Assembly: GCA_913054115.1 (NCBI GenBank) | Contig: CAJXIS010000014.1 | Span: forward strand, 1-14,031 | Length of the DNA stretch: 14,031 bases | Direction of reading: 5' to 3' | DNA from: an uncultured Acidimicrobiaceae bacterium | GTDB lineage: Bacteria; Actinomycetota; Acidimicrobiia; Acidimicrobiales; MedAcidi-G1 | In this document: piece after piece, positions 6,567 through 12,344 of the stretch | Layout of the letters: each line of letters opens with the position of its first letter | How positions within the stretch are numbered: the stretch's first letter is position 1 | Notes under the pieces: generated by a model | What the model was told of the DNA's origin: nothing | The model's database searches: none | What the model saw: only the letters and a program-made list of their open reading frames with translations | Made by a program: the position numbers and the translations under genes

Positions 6567-7562
6567 TCAACCGACGACCTCCGCCACGATGGCCTCGACG
6601 CACCCGGTGGGATCGGATCGGGCACGTTGCTCGCCGAACCGGTCGACCAGTGAGACCGCATCGACCCGTGTCGTGGCGCCCCTGGCCACAAGGTCGGGAT
6701 CGACCTGTCCGGCCACGACCAGGACCGGCAGGCCGGCGGCTGCCGCATAGGCCGACACCCCACCGACGACCTTGCCGGCATAGGAGGTGGCATCGAGCAT
6801 CCCCTCACCCGTCACCACCAGGTCGGCGCCCTCGATGACCTCGTCCAGCGCCAGCTCCTCGGCAACGAGGTCGATCCCGTCCACCAGCTCTGCACCAAGG
6901 GCCGCCAGCCCCCCGGCCAGCCCCCCAGCCGCCCCCGCCCGGGAAAGGTCCGCCACGTCGATGCCGAACTCCTCCTCATACTGCTGTGCCAGGCGGACGA
7001 GGCGACGACGTAGCAACTCGACCTGGGCCGGAGAGGCCCCCTTCTGCGGTCCGAAGACCTCTGCCGCACCCGTGAAGGGGGTTCGGACATCGCACGCGAC
7101 GATCAGCTCGACCCCCCGGTAGCGGGCCGGCGACCCCATCGCCCGGAGCGCGCCCAGTCCGCCATCGGTCGTCGCCGAACCACCGACCGCCACGATCACC
7201 CGCCGGGCACCCGATTCGACCGCCTCGCGGATGAGTTCACCGGTCCCGGTCGTCATGGCGTCGAGCGGTTCGTTGCCCTCGGCACCACCAGCGAGGACGA
7301 GGCCTGAAGCCCGTGCCATCTCGATCACCGCCACACGTCCGGCCAGGCGCCACTCCGCTTCCACGGGCGCTCCGAGCGGGCCGGTCACCGTCGACCTCCG
7401 GTTGCCTCCACCGAGGGCCTCGAGGGTCCCTTCACCGCCATCGGCCATGGGCAGCGCCTCCGCCGAGGCACCGACGGACACCGCACCGCGCACGATGGCG
7501 TCGGCGATCTCCCTTGCGGTTGCGGTCCCGCGGAACTTGTCCGGAGCGGCGATGACGCGCAC
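6567..7562 (-). CDS. Glycerate kinase (GlxK/GarK type)
   Basis: Glycerate kinases of this family phosphorylate D-glycerate with ATP to give 2-phosphoglycerate (or 3-phosphoglycerate in some members), feeding glyoxylate or sugar-acid breakdown into glycolysis. The 331-residue product has APDKFRGTATAREIADAI (6-23), PMADGGEGTLEAL (38-50), MTTGTGELI (103-111), VAVGGSATTDGGLGALRAMG (124-143), ACDVRTPFTGAAEVFGPQKGA (156-176, in parts ACDVRTPFTG and FGPQKGA), GAAGGLAGG (210-218) and LVVTGEGMLD (248-257). It is shorter than typical members of about 380 residues, chiefly after residue 143, where family members usually have a longer loop. The start is GTG at 7562, 15 bases after the LytR_C gene, so it is probably in that operon. 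No other glycerate-pathway gene is nearby. GlxK and GarK cannot be told apart here. Confidence 0.93.
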   Translation of the reverse strand: MRVIAAPDKFRGTATAREIADAIVRGAVSVGASAEALPMADGGEGTLEALGGGNRRSTVTGPLGAPVEAEWRLAGRVAVIEMARASGLVLAGGAEGNEPLDAMTTGTGELIREAVESGARRVIVAVGGSATTDGGLGALRAMGSPARYRGVELIVACDVRTPFTGAAEVFGPQKGASPAQVELLRRRLVRLAQQYEEEFGIDVADLSRAGAAGGLAGGLAALGAELVDGIDLVAEELALDEVIEGADLVVTGEGMLDATSYAGKVVGGVSAYAAAAGLPVLVVAGQVDPDLVARGATTRVDAVSLVDRFGEQRARSDPTGCVEAIVAEVVG

Positions 7563-7577
7563 GCCGGAAGCCCCGGA

Positions 7578-8285
7578 TCAGCCGGTGCTGATGCGGTCGT
7601 CAGCGCCCAGGATCACGACGACGTCCGCCAACTCCAGGCGGTCGAGGGCGTTCTCGGCGACCGGCAGGCCGGTGGGAGGGATCTGCGCCAACAGGTCGGG
7701 ACTGTCCGGGGCGAGAATGTCCATCACGGCCCGGGCCTCGTTGACCATTCCGGGCCTGAAGTAGATCATCGTGGAGTCGGTGGGCTGGGCATTCGCCGGC
7801 GGGAGGGTGGCATAGCCCTGCGGGGCCAGCAGTGCCGACACCGCCCCGGCGGCCCTCGCTATGCCGGAGCCGTTGGCCACGAGCACCTGGACCTCGTTGG
7901 GAGGCTCCGTCGAGGTGGGGAACAGGGTCGTGGTCGTGGTGGTGTCACCCGTGGTGTCGCCCGAACCGTCGCCGGGAGTGGCGTCGCCCGAACCGTCATC
8001 GGGAGTGGCGTCGCCCGAACCGTCGCCGGGAGTGGCGTCGCCCGAACCGTCATCGGGAGTGACCTCGCCCGAACCGTCGCCAGGGGTGCCGTCACCGGAA
8101 CCATCGGACGTCGGAGCCGTAGTGGTCGGAGACGGCTGGTTCGCCGCCAGATCCGCACCGTCGTCGAGGCCCTTCCAGAGCAGTGCGGCGCCGAGGACGA
8201 CGGCCACGACGATGAGCAGCATGGCCCGCGGTGCAGCCGCACTGTTGCTGGGACCGAGGCCACCACCATCTCGTCTGCCGGCCAT
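7578..8285 (-). CDS. Membrane-anchored LytR_C domain protein with repeat linker (VirR-like)
   Basis: The 235-residue protein has a short basic N-terminus, one membrane helix at about 22-37 (MLLIVVAVVLGAALLW) and a long outside linker. The linker is rich in Gly, Asp, Ser, Thr and Pro and is built of nine-residue units such as GSGDATPGD and GSGDATPDD (about 62-115), followed by a run of Thr. A LytR_C domain comes last, starting VQVLVANGSGIARAAGAV (132-149) and ending VVVILGADDRISTG. LytR_C domains occur at the end of LCP cell-wall ligases and alone in proteins such as mycobacterial VirR (Rv0431), linked to cell-envelope and vesicle control. Its start overlaps the DUF3263 stop by one base (TGATG), the same gene order as Rv0430-Rv0431. 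A cell-envelope role is inferred from that; no enzyme activity is expected. Confidence 0.85.
   Translation of the reverse strand: MAGRRDGGGLGPSNSAAAPRAMLLIVVAVVLGAALLWKGLDDGADLAANQPSPTTTAPTSDGSGDGTPGDGSGEVTPDDGSGDATPGDGSGDATPDDGSGDATPGDGSGDTTGDTTTTTTLFPTSTEPPNEVQVLVANGSGIARAAGAVSALLAPQGYATLPPANAQPTDSTMIYFRPGMVNEARAVMDILAPDSPDLLAQIPPTGLPVAENALDRLELADVVVILGADDRISTG
7956..8090 (-). repeat. Five 27-bp tandem repeats inside the LytR_C gene
   Basis: Units begin at 7956, 7983, 8010, 8037 and 8064; a decayed sixth follows at 8091. Units 1-4 alternate between two variants (GCC or ATC at the same place), so the true period is 54 bp: bases 7956-8009 and 8010-8063 are almost identical. The period is a multiple of three and the frame is kept. 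Near-identity at the DNA level points to recent slippage or unequal exchange. Confidence 0.92.
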
Positions 8286-8542
8286 CAGCGTCCATCCCCT
8301 TCACGCGCCGGCGACTCGAAACGGGCCTTCCTGCGCCGATCACGTCGGCGACGAAGGCGCAGGACGACCAGCGGATCATGCTCGAGTGCTTCCGGCGTGT
8401 CCAGCAGCTCGGCCAACAACTGGTAGTAGCGGGTGACCGACAACTCGAATCGCTCGTTGATCAACCCCTCCTTGGGGGCGTCGAGGGTCCACCAGGATCG
8501 CTCGAACTCGAGGATTGCACGGTCTCGATCAGTCAATGCCAC
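8285..8542 (-). CDS. DUF3263 family protein, 85 aa
   Basis: This is a conserved actinobacterial protein of unknown function. The pattern is characteristic: LTDRDRAILEFERSWW (3-18), RFELSVTRYYQLLAELLDTP (31-50), EALEHDPLVVLRLRRRRDRR (51-70), then a basic tail. The middle looks helix-turn-helix-like (FELSVTRYYQLL), so nucleic-acid binding is possible but unproven. I chose the GTG at 8542, just before the conserved LTDRDRAIL block, with GAGG about 11 bases upstream. A GTG at 8563 is an alternative, and a start at 8644 would run up to the tRNA gene. It overlaps the LytR_C gene by one base, so the two are translationally coupled, and the pair is conserved in order with Rv0430-Rv0431 of Mycobacterium tuberculosis. 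Confidence 0.85.
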   Translation of the reverse strand: MALTDRDRAILEFERSWWTLDAPKEGLINERFELSVTRYYQLLAELLDTPEALEHDPLVVLRLRRRRDRRRKARFESPAREGDGR

Positions 8543-8619
8543 AGCGCGATCATCCTCTGCCACCGGCCCGAGTGCAAGCACCCCCCGGTGAACCCACCCG
8601 ACCGGGGCTCGCAGGGTCG

Positions 8620-8625
8620 TACGAT
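8620..8625 (+). promoter_or_regulatory. Candidate -10 element for tRNA-Thr
   Basis: TACGAT fits the TAnnnT pattern and ends 19 bases before the tRNA, which would give a leader of about 13 bases. No good -35 box is seen 16-18 bases upstream. The 102-base gap (8543-8644) must also hold the promoter for the DUF3263 gene on the other strand. Confidence 0.35.
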
Positions 8626-8644
8626 CGCCCTCTGAAGACCCCAT

Positions 8645-8718
8645 GCCCGGGTAGCTCAGTTGGCCAGAGCAGGCGCCTTGTAAGCGTCAGGTCGTCGGTT
8701 CGAATCCGACCTCGGGCT
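8645..8718 (+). tRNA. tRNA-Thr (anticodon UGU)
   Basis: All stems fold. The acceptor is GCCCGGG with CTCGGGC (one G-U pair), the D stem GCTC/GAGC, the anticodon stem GGCGC/GCGTC (one G-U), and the T stem GTCGG/CCGAC with loop TTCGAAT. The seven-base anticodon loop is CTTGTAA, with anticodon TGT at 8679-8681, which reads ACA and other Thr codons. The discriminator base is T8718, and CCA is not encoded. It is a lone tRNA gene. It converges on rlmB, whose stop lies only 3 bases past the tRNA end, so its 3' trailer must be antisense to the rlmB end. Confidence 0.96.
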
Positions 8719-8721
8719 CCC

Positions 8722-9696
8722 TCAGGCATGCTGTTCTCGTCGGCGCGACACCTCGAACAGCGCCACGGCAGCGGCGGCGGAGACGTTCATCGAGGCCAGC
8801 ACGCCACGGAGCGGAATGTGGGCCAACGTGTCGCACCGCTCCCGCACCAGCCGCGAGAGCCCGGCGCCCTCAGCGCCCATCACCAGCGCCACCGGACCGT
8901 CGGCCACGGTGAGGTCATGGATCGGGTCGAGGCCTCCGATGTCGAGGCCGACGGACCAGATGCCCACCTGAGTGAGCCGTGTCATGGCCTTCGGGAGGCC
9001 CGACACGGTCGCCAACCGCAGGTGCTCGATGGCCCCGGCTGCCGACTTGGCAGCCATGGCGGTCACCCGGACTGCCCGATGCCTGGGCAGCACCACACCG
9101 GTGACACCGGCGCATTCGGCGGAACGCAGGATGGCGCCCAGGTTTCCCGGGTCGGTGACCCCGTCCAGCAGGAGCAGGAAGGGAGGCCGACCGGCCGGAC
9201 CGGAAGAGGTCAGCAGCGCCTCGAGGCCGTGGTCCTCCAGGGGGGCAGCGAACGCCACGACGCCCTGCGGAGCCTCCGTTCGGGCCATCGACTCGAACTT
9301 GGACCGGGCAACCTCGCGGATCGTGACCTTGTGCTCGTCGGCCAGGTCGATGATGTCGTCGAGGATCGGCGCCGGATCGAGGTCGCCGGCGAGGATCACC
9401 TCACGGGTTCGACGGGTCCCGGCGAGCAGGAGTTCACGGACCGCCTGACGGCCCTCCACCTGTTCACCGCCGAGTCCCTTCGGCGGACCGTCGCTGCGAC
9501 GCCGCTGGGGTGTGGTACCCCGCTGGCCGGAGCGCTCGCGTCCTCCACCTCGTGGGCCCGGCCCGCGCCGGTCCCGACCCTGACCCTGGCCCCGACCCTG
9601 GCCGCCGTCCCGTTGGTCACCCTTGCCACGACCCTGTCGCTGACTGCTCTGACCACTGCGGCGCTGTCCGCCGCCTTTCGGCCGAGCACCGCTCAT
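8722..9696 (-). CDS. rlmB: 23S rRNA (guanosine-2'-O-)-methyltransferase, RlmB/TrmH (SpoU) family, with long basic N-terminal tail
   Basis: SpoU-family enzymes move a methyl group from S-adenosylmethionine to a ribose 2'-OH; the RlmB type acts on 23S rRNA. The 324-residue product has a disordered Gly/Arg/Gln-rich tail (1-72) with RG and GQ repeats, a substrate-binding domain starting at EQVEGRQAVRELL (78-90), and a knotted catalytic domain. The three SpoU motifs are LDGVTDPGNLGAILRSAECA (177-196, with N185 and R191), VMGAEGAGLSRLV (272-284) and IPLRGVLASMNVSAAAAVAL (294-313). SMNVS replaces the usual SLNVS. It starts within the ispF stop (4-base ATGA overlap), so it is the last gene of ispD-ispF-rlmB; the cysS gene often found between ispF and rlmB in actinobacteria is absent. 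The exact rRNA site is assumed from the family. The tail may help RNA binding. Confidence 0.9.
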   Translation of the reverse strand: MSGARPKGGGQRRSGQSSQRQGRGKGDQRDGGQGRGQGQGRDRRGPGPRGGGRERSGQRGTTPQRRRSDGPPKGLGGEQVEGRQAVRELLLAGTRRTREVILAGDLDPAPILDDIIDLADEHKVTIREVARSKFESMARTEAPQGVVAFAAPLEDHGLEALLTSSGPAGRPPFLLLLDGVTDPGNLGAILRSAECAGVTGVVLPRHRAVRVTAMAAKSAAGAIEHLRLATVSGLPKAMTRLTQVGIWSVGLDIGGLDPIHDLTVADGPVALVMGAEGAGLSRLVRERCDTLAHIPLRGVLASMNVSAAAAVALFEVSRRREQHA

Positions 9697-10169
9697 GGTC
9701 GCTGCACCAGGGCCACCACCATGCAGGCGATCCCTTCCCGACGGCCGAGCGCTCCCAGCCCCTCGGCACGTCGGCCCGTCACCCGGACCGGCGCACCCAT
9801 GACCGCCTCGAGGCGCCGGCGCATCTCATCCCGCTTCGGCGCCAACTTCGGTGCCTCGGCGATGACCGTGCAGTCCACGTTGCCGATCACCCAACCCTCG
9901 GAACGAACGGCGGCGACGGTGTCGGCCAGCAACGCCATGCTGTCGGCACCGGCAAGGCGCTCGTCGGTGTCCGGATAGCGCTCACCGATGTCGCCCAGCC
10001 CGGCGGCACCGAGCAGGGCATCGATGCAGGCGTGCGCAACGGCGTCGGCATCGCTGTGTCCGACGAGGCCCGGGCCTTCGAACTCGACGCCGGCCAGGAC
10101 CATGCGGCGGCCCGGATCATCGGAGAAGGCATGGACGTCAAACCCCTGGCCCACCCGCACCTCACCCAT
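9693..10169 (-). CDS. ispF: 2-C-methyl-D-erythritol 2,4-cyclodiphosphate synthase IspF
   Basis: IspF is the fifth enzyme of the MEP isoprenoid pathway. It cyclises 4-diphosphocytidyl-methylerythritol 2-phosphate to MEcPP with loss of CMP and works as a trimer. The 158-residue length is typical. The metal ligands are present: D11 and H13 in GQGFDVHAF (8-15 region) and H38 in VGHSDADAVAHACIDALLGA. GLGDIGERYPDTD (57-69) and NVDCTVIAEAPKLAP (97-111) follow. The C-terminal CDP-binding stretch reads VTGRRAEGLGALGRREGIA instead of the usual ATTTEKLGFTGRGEGIA; the Thr pair is lost, while E136, the LG and the GR are kept. The ATG at 10169 gives an 8-base overlap with ispD and a 4-base overlap with rlmB, so the three are tightly coupled. 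Confidence 0.95.
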   Translation of the reverse strand: MGEVRVGQGFDVHAFSDDPGRRMVLAGVEFEGPGLVGHSDADAVAHACIDALLGAAGLGDIGERYPDTDERLAGADSMALLADTVAAVRSEGWVIGNVDCTVIAEAPKLAPKRDEMRRRLEAVMGAPVRVTGRRAEGLGALGRREGIACMVVALVQRP

Positions 10170-10803
10170 CGGAGGCCCCCAGGAGCTCCCGGGCGACCAG
10201 CAGATCGACCGGTCGGGTGATCTTGATGTTGTCCGGCTCGCCCTCCACGACGACCACCCTGCCACCGATCGCCTCGACGAGGGTGGCGTCGTCGGATGCG
10301 TCGTCACCACCGGCATGGGCCTCGCGGAGGGTCGCCGCCGGAAACCCCTGCGGCGTCTGGACCGCGAACATCCCCTCGCGGTCGACGGCGGACCCCGCCC
10401 GCCGCAGCGAGTCGCTCACCGGAACACCGGGAACCACGGCATCGGCGCCGTTTTCGACCGCTGCGACAACCACTTCGAAGAGCCTCCGGCTGGCCAGCGG
10501 TCGAGCACCGTCATGGACCAGAACGACCGAAGCGTCGTCCGGAACCGAGGCCAGGCCGGCCCGCACCGACGCCGACCTGGTCGCACCTCCGGGCACCACG
10601 GCGGTCACCGCCTCGACACCGGTAAAACATTCGGCGACCCCCGTCACCGCCGCTGCCACCACCACGATGACGATGCCGTCCGACCCGCCGGCTGCAGAGA
10701 CGGAGTGTTCGAGCACCGAGCGGCCGCACACGTCGGCCGACTGCTTGTCGGTACCGAAGCGATCGCCACGACCGGCCGCCACCACGATGGTCCAGATGCT
10801 CAT
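10162..10803 (-). CDS. ispD: 2-C-methyl-D-erythritol 4-phosphate cytidylyltransferase IspD
   Basis: IspD is the third step of the MEP pathway: it joins CTP and methylerythritol 4-phosphate to make CDP-methylerythritol. The 213-residue product has the nucleotide-binding loop VVAAGRGDRFGTDKQ (7-21) with R15 and K20; the usual Pro before Lys is Asp. It also has PGGATRSASVRAGL (71-84), VLVHDGARPL (94-103), VQTPQGFPAATLREAH (148-163) and the C-terminal DDATLVEAIGG with DNIKITRPVDL (191-201, K194). The ATG at 10803 matches the start of the conserved core; an upstream GTG at 10827 is unlikely. No clear ribosome site is seen. It is divergent from the Crp-type gene, with 72 bases between, which must hold both promoters. 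IspE is not in the window. Confidence 0.95.
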   Translation of the reverse strand: MSIWTIVVAAGRGDRFGTDKQSADVCGRSVLEHSVSAAGGSDGIVIVVVAAAVTGVAECFTGVEAVTAVVPGGATRSASVRAGLASVPDDASVVLVHDGARPLASRRLFEVVVAAVENGADAVVPGVPVSDSLRRAGSAVDREGMFAVQTPQGFPAATLREAHAGGDDASDDATLVEAIGGRVVVVEGEPDNIKITRPVDLLVARELLGASDG

Positions 10804-10837
10804 CGGTCGAAATGAGCGGAGGGGCACGGCATCGACC

Positions 10838-10864
10838 GTGCAGGGTCATTCACCTCACTAGCAT
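10838..10864 (+). promoter_or_regulatory. Possible Crp-type operator and -10 box in the ispD/crp divergent gap
   Basis: Bases 10838-10853 form an imperfect inverted repeat, GTGCA-N6-TTCAC, similar to the GTGA/TCAC half-sites of Crp-family regulators but with one changed base in each half. TAGCAT at 10859-10864 could be a -10 box; transcription would then start about 10871, only some five bases before the crp ATG, giving a nearly leaderless mRNA. No -35 box is clear. Autoregulation is plausible but speculative. Confidence 0.25.
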
Positions 10865-10875
10865 GGCCAGCCGAC

Positions 10876-11535
10876 ATGCCGGACACCACACTTTTTCGCG
10901 AAACGACACTATTCGCCAACCTCGACGACGGGTTCCTGGCTGCCATCGTCGACGCCTCGACCGACCGTGAACTCCGCCGCGGCGACATCATCTTTCGGGA
11001 GAACGACGAACCCCACGAGCTCTACATCGTCGTTTCCGGACGGATCGCCATCGCCAATAAGTCGTTCGACCGCCGTGAGTCGATGGTGGCGCTGATGGAA
11101 TCTGGCGACCTGTTCGGCGAAATGGGACTCTTCGACGGCCGCGGCCGCTCCGCCGAGGCCCGCTCCCTCGTGACCGCCGTCGTGACCGCCGTCCCCTACG
11201 GGCCCGTTCGGGAGCTCTACGAAAGCGATCCCACACTCCTGTGGCGCGTCGTCGAGATGCTGGCCGGCCGGCTCCGCAACATGGATGCGGCGCTCGCCGA
11301 TTCCGTGTTCCTCGATGTCACCGGCCGAACGGCGAAGCGCCTGCTCGACCTGGCCGGCGATTCCGACGAGTTCTCACTCCCGATCACCCAGGAGGAGTTG
11401 GCCGGCATGGTCGGTGCCTCGCGTGAACGGGTGAACAAGGCCATCGCCTCGTTCATCCGGCTGGGCTGGATCGAACAGATCGACCGGACCTATCGCATCA
11501 CCAACCGCGAGCAGCTCACGATCCGAGCCCGCTGA
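10876..11535 (+). CDS. Crp/Fnr family transcriptional regulator (cAMP-binding type)
   Basis: The 219-residue product has a cyclic-nucleotide-binding domain (about 7-120) and a winged helix DNA-binding domain (about 145-215). The phosphate-binding cassette FGEMGLFDGRGRSAEARS (80-97) keeps the Glu (E82) and Arg-Ser (R91, S92) that bind cAMP in Crp, so cyclic-nucleotide sensing is likely. There are no Fnr-type cysteines at the N-terminus. The helix-turn-helix reads ITQEELAGMVGASRERVNKA (170-189), with the recognition-helix pattern ASRERVNK close to the Crp/GlxR group. The start is the ATG at 10876, with no Shine-Dalgarno visible. It is divergent from ispD and convergent with the dienelactone hydrolase gene. 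Its 3' end is partly repeated 78 bases downstream. Targets cannot be read from the window. Confidence 0.92.
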   Translation: MPDTTLFRETTLFANLDDGFLAAIVDASTDRELRRGDIIFRENDEPHELYIVVSGRIAIANKSFDRRESMVALMESGDLFGEMGLFDGRGRSAEARSLVTAVVTAVPYGPVRELYESDPTLLWRVVEMLAGRLRNMDAALADSVFLDVTGRTAKRLLDLAGDSDEFSLPITQEELAGMVGASRERVNKAIASFIRLGWIEQIDRTYRITNREQLTIRAR

Positions 11536-11618
11536 GACCCGGTTCCTGGTCTGGCACGCCTGCTAACGGCCGCGATCACCAACCGCGCGCAGCCCACGAT
11601 CCGGGCCCGCTGAGCCCC
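11497..11618 (+). repeat. Imperfect direct repeat of the crp 3' end (44 bp, 78-bp offset)
   Basis: Bases 11497-11540, the last 12 codons and stop of the crp gene, recur at 11575-11618 with four mismatches and no gaps. The offset of 78 is 26 codons, so the second copy is in the same frame and ends in the same TGA (11611-11613). Passing the first stop would add 25 residues ending ITNRAQPTIRAR, against ITNREQLTIRAR in the first copy. Beyond it, a 14-base unit (CCACCCGGTCAGCC) occurs twice, at 11617 and 11633. The 105-base gap to the next gene shows no clear terminator hairpin. Confidence 0.9.
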
Positions 11619-11640
11619 ACCCGGTCAGCCGGCCACCCGG

Positions 11641-12297
11641 TCAGCCAGCCAGCCAGGCGAGCGCCCGCGTCCACGCGTCCGCCGCATCGTCGATCCGATG
11701 TGCCGGCCGTGAAGCATCGTGCACGAAGCCGTGCTCCGCACCCTCATATCGGACGACCGTGGCCCCGGCCACCTCGAGTTCATCGACATGGTCGGGCGGC
11801 GTCCAGGCATCGGCGGTCCCGATGATCGCCAGCACCGAACCCGGATCGCCGGCCGCCAGGTGGTCGAGCGGTTCGCCCTGACCCGGCCCCCGCCACTGCT
11901 CCGGCACGTGGATCATCCCGTAGAAGGGACAGTGGCGGTGGAATCGACCGGTGGAGACCGCCTTGAGCACGTACATGCCGCCCATGCAGAACCCGAGGAT
12001 GCCGACGGTGTCGGCGCCCGTCGCATCGGCCGCAGCAACGGCGTCGCCCAGCACCCGGTCGTCGTCGAGCGTCGCCCCGGCGACGAGGCGATCGGCGACC
12101 TCCAGGTCCTCACGGCCCGGGTAGAGCTCGAAGGCGCAGACGGACCACCCCTGTTCCCCTGCCAGCCGGACGACCAGATCGTCGAACAGGGGACGCATCC
12201 CCATGACGTCGGGAACCACCACCAGGCCACGGTCGGACGGACCGGCGGCAGGACCGACGAGTTCAGCGGATGTTCCCGAAGGGAGTTCGATGCGCAT
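11641..12297 (-). CDS. Dienelactone hydrolase family alpha/beta hydrolase
   Basis: This is an alpha/beta-hydrolase of the dienelactone hydrolase family, which uses Cys as nucleophile. The 218-residue product shows the nucleophile elbow GFCMGG (102-107, C104), the acid D163 in IIGTADAWTPPDHV and the base H189 in YEGAEHGFVH, so the triad looks complete. VVVPDVMGMRP near the N-terminus (26-36) is the usual DLH oxyanion-hole region. I chose the ATG at 12297 (AAGAG seven bases upstream); a GTG at 12318 is possible. No aromatic ring-cleavage genes are close, so the substrate is unknown; many members act on other esters or lactones. It lies 47 bases after radA on the same strand and may be in its transcript. 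It is convergent with the Crp-type gene. Confidence 0.88.
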   Translation of the reverse strand: MRIELPSGTSAELVGPAAGPSDRGLVVVPDVMGMRPLFDDLVVRLAGEQGWSVCAFELYPGREDLEVADRLVAGATLDDDRVLGDAVAAADATGADTVGILGFCMGGMYVLKAVSTGRFHRHCPFYGMIHVPEQWRGPGQGEPLDHLAAGDPGSVLAIIGTADAWTPPDHVDELEVAGATVVRYEGAEHGFVHDASRPAHRIDDAADAWTRALAWLAG

Positions 12298-12344
12298 GCG
12301 CCACTCTTGCACGCCCACCGTCCGGCCGACATGGCGAGGCGATC

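Noticed and set aside
4026..6653. An 875-codon plus-strand open frame across fdhD, groEL and cysO
   Set aside because: It runs antisense to three well-supported genes and through the CIRCE element and terminator; Leu/Gly/Asp-rich text with no domain shows a codon-bias artefact.
6188..6808. A 206-residue version of the CysO frame
   Set aside because: The upstream part overlaps the glycerate kinase gene in another frame and has no homology pattern; the ATG at 6463 has a strong Shine-Dalgarno.
9510..9690. Repeated CCTGACCCTGG-like text at the rlmB 5' end, considered as a possible repeat array
   Set aside because: It encodes the Gly/Arg/Gln-rich tail of the methyltransferase; repeats are irregular and explained by low-complexity protein coding.
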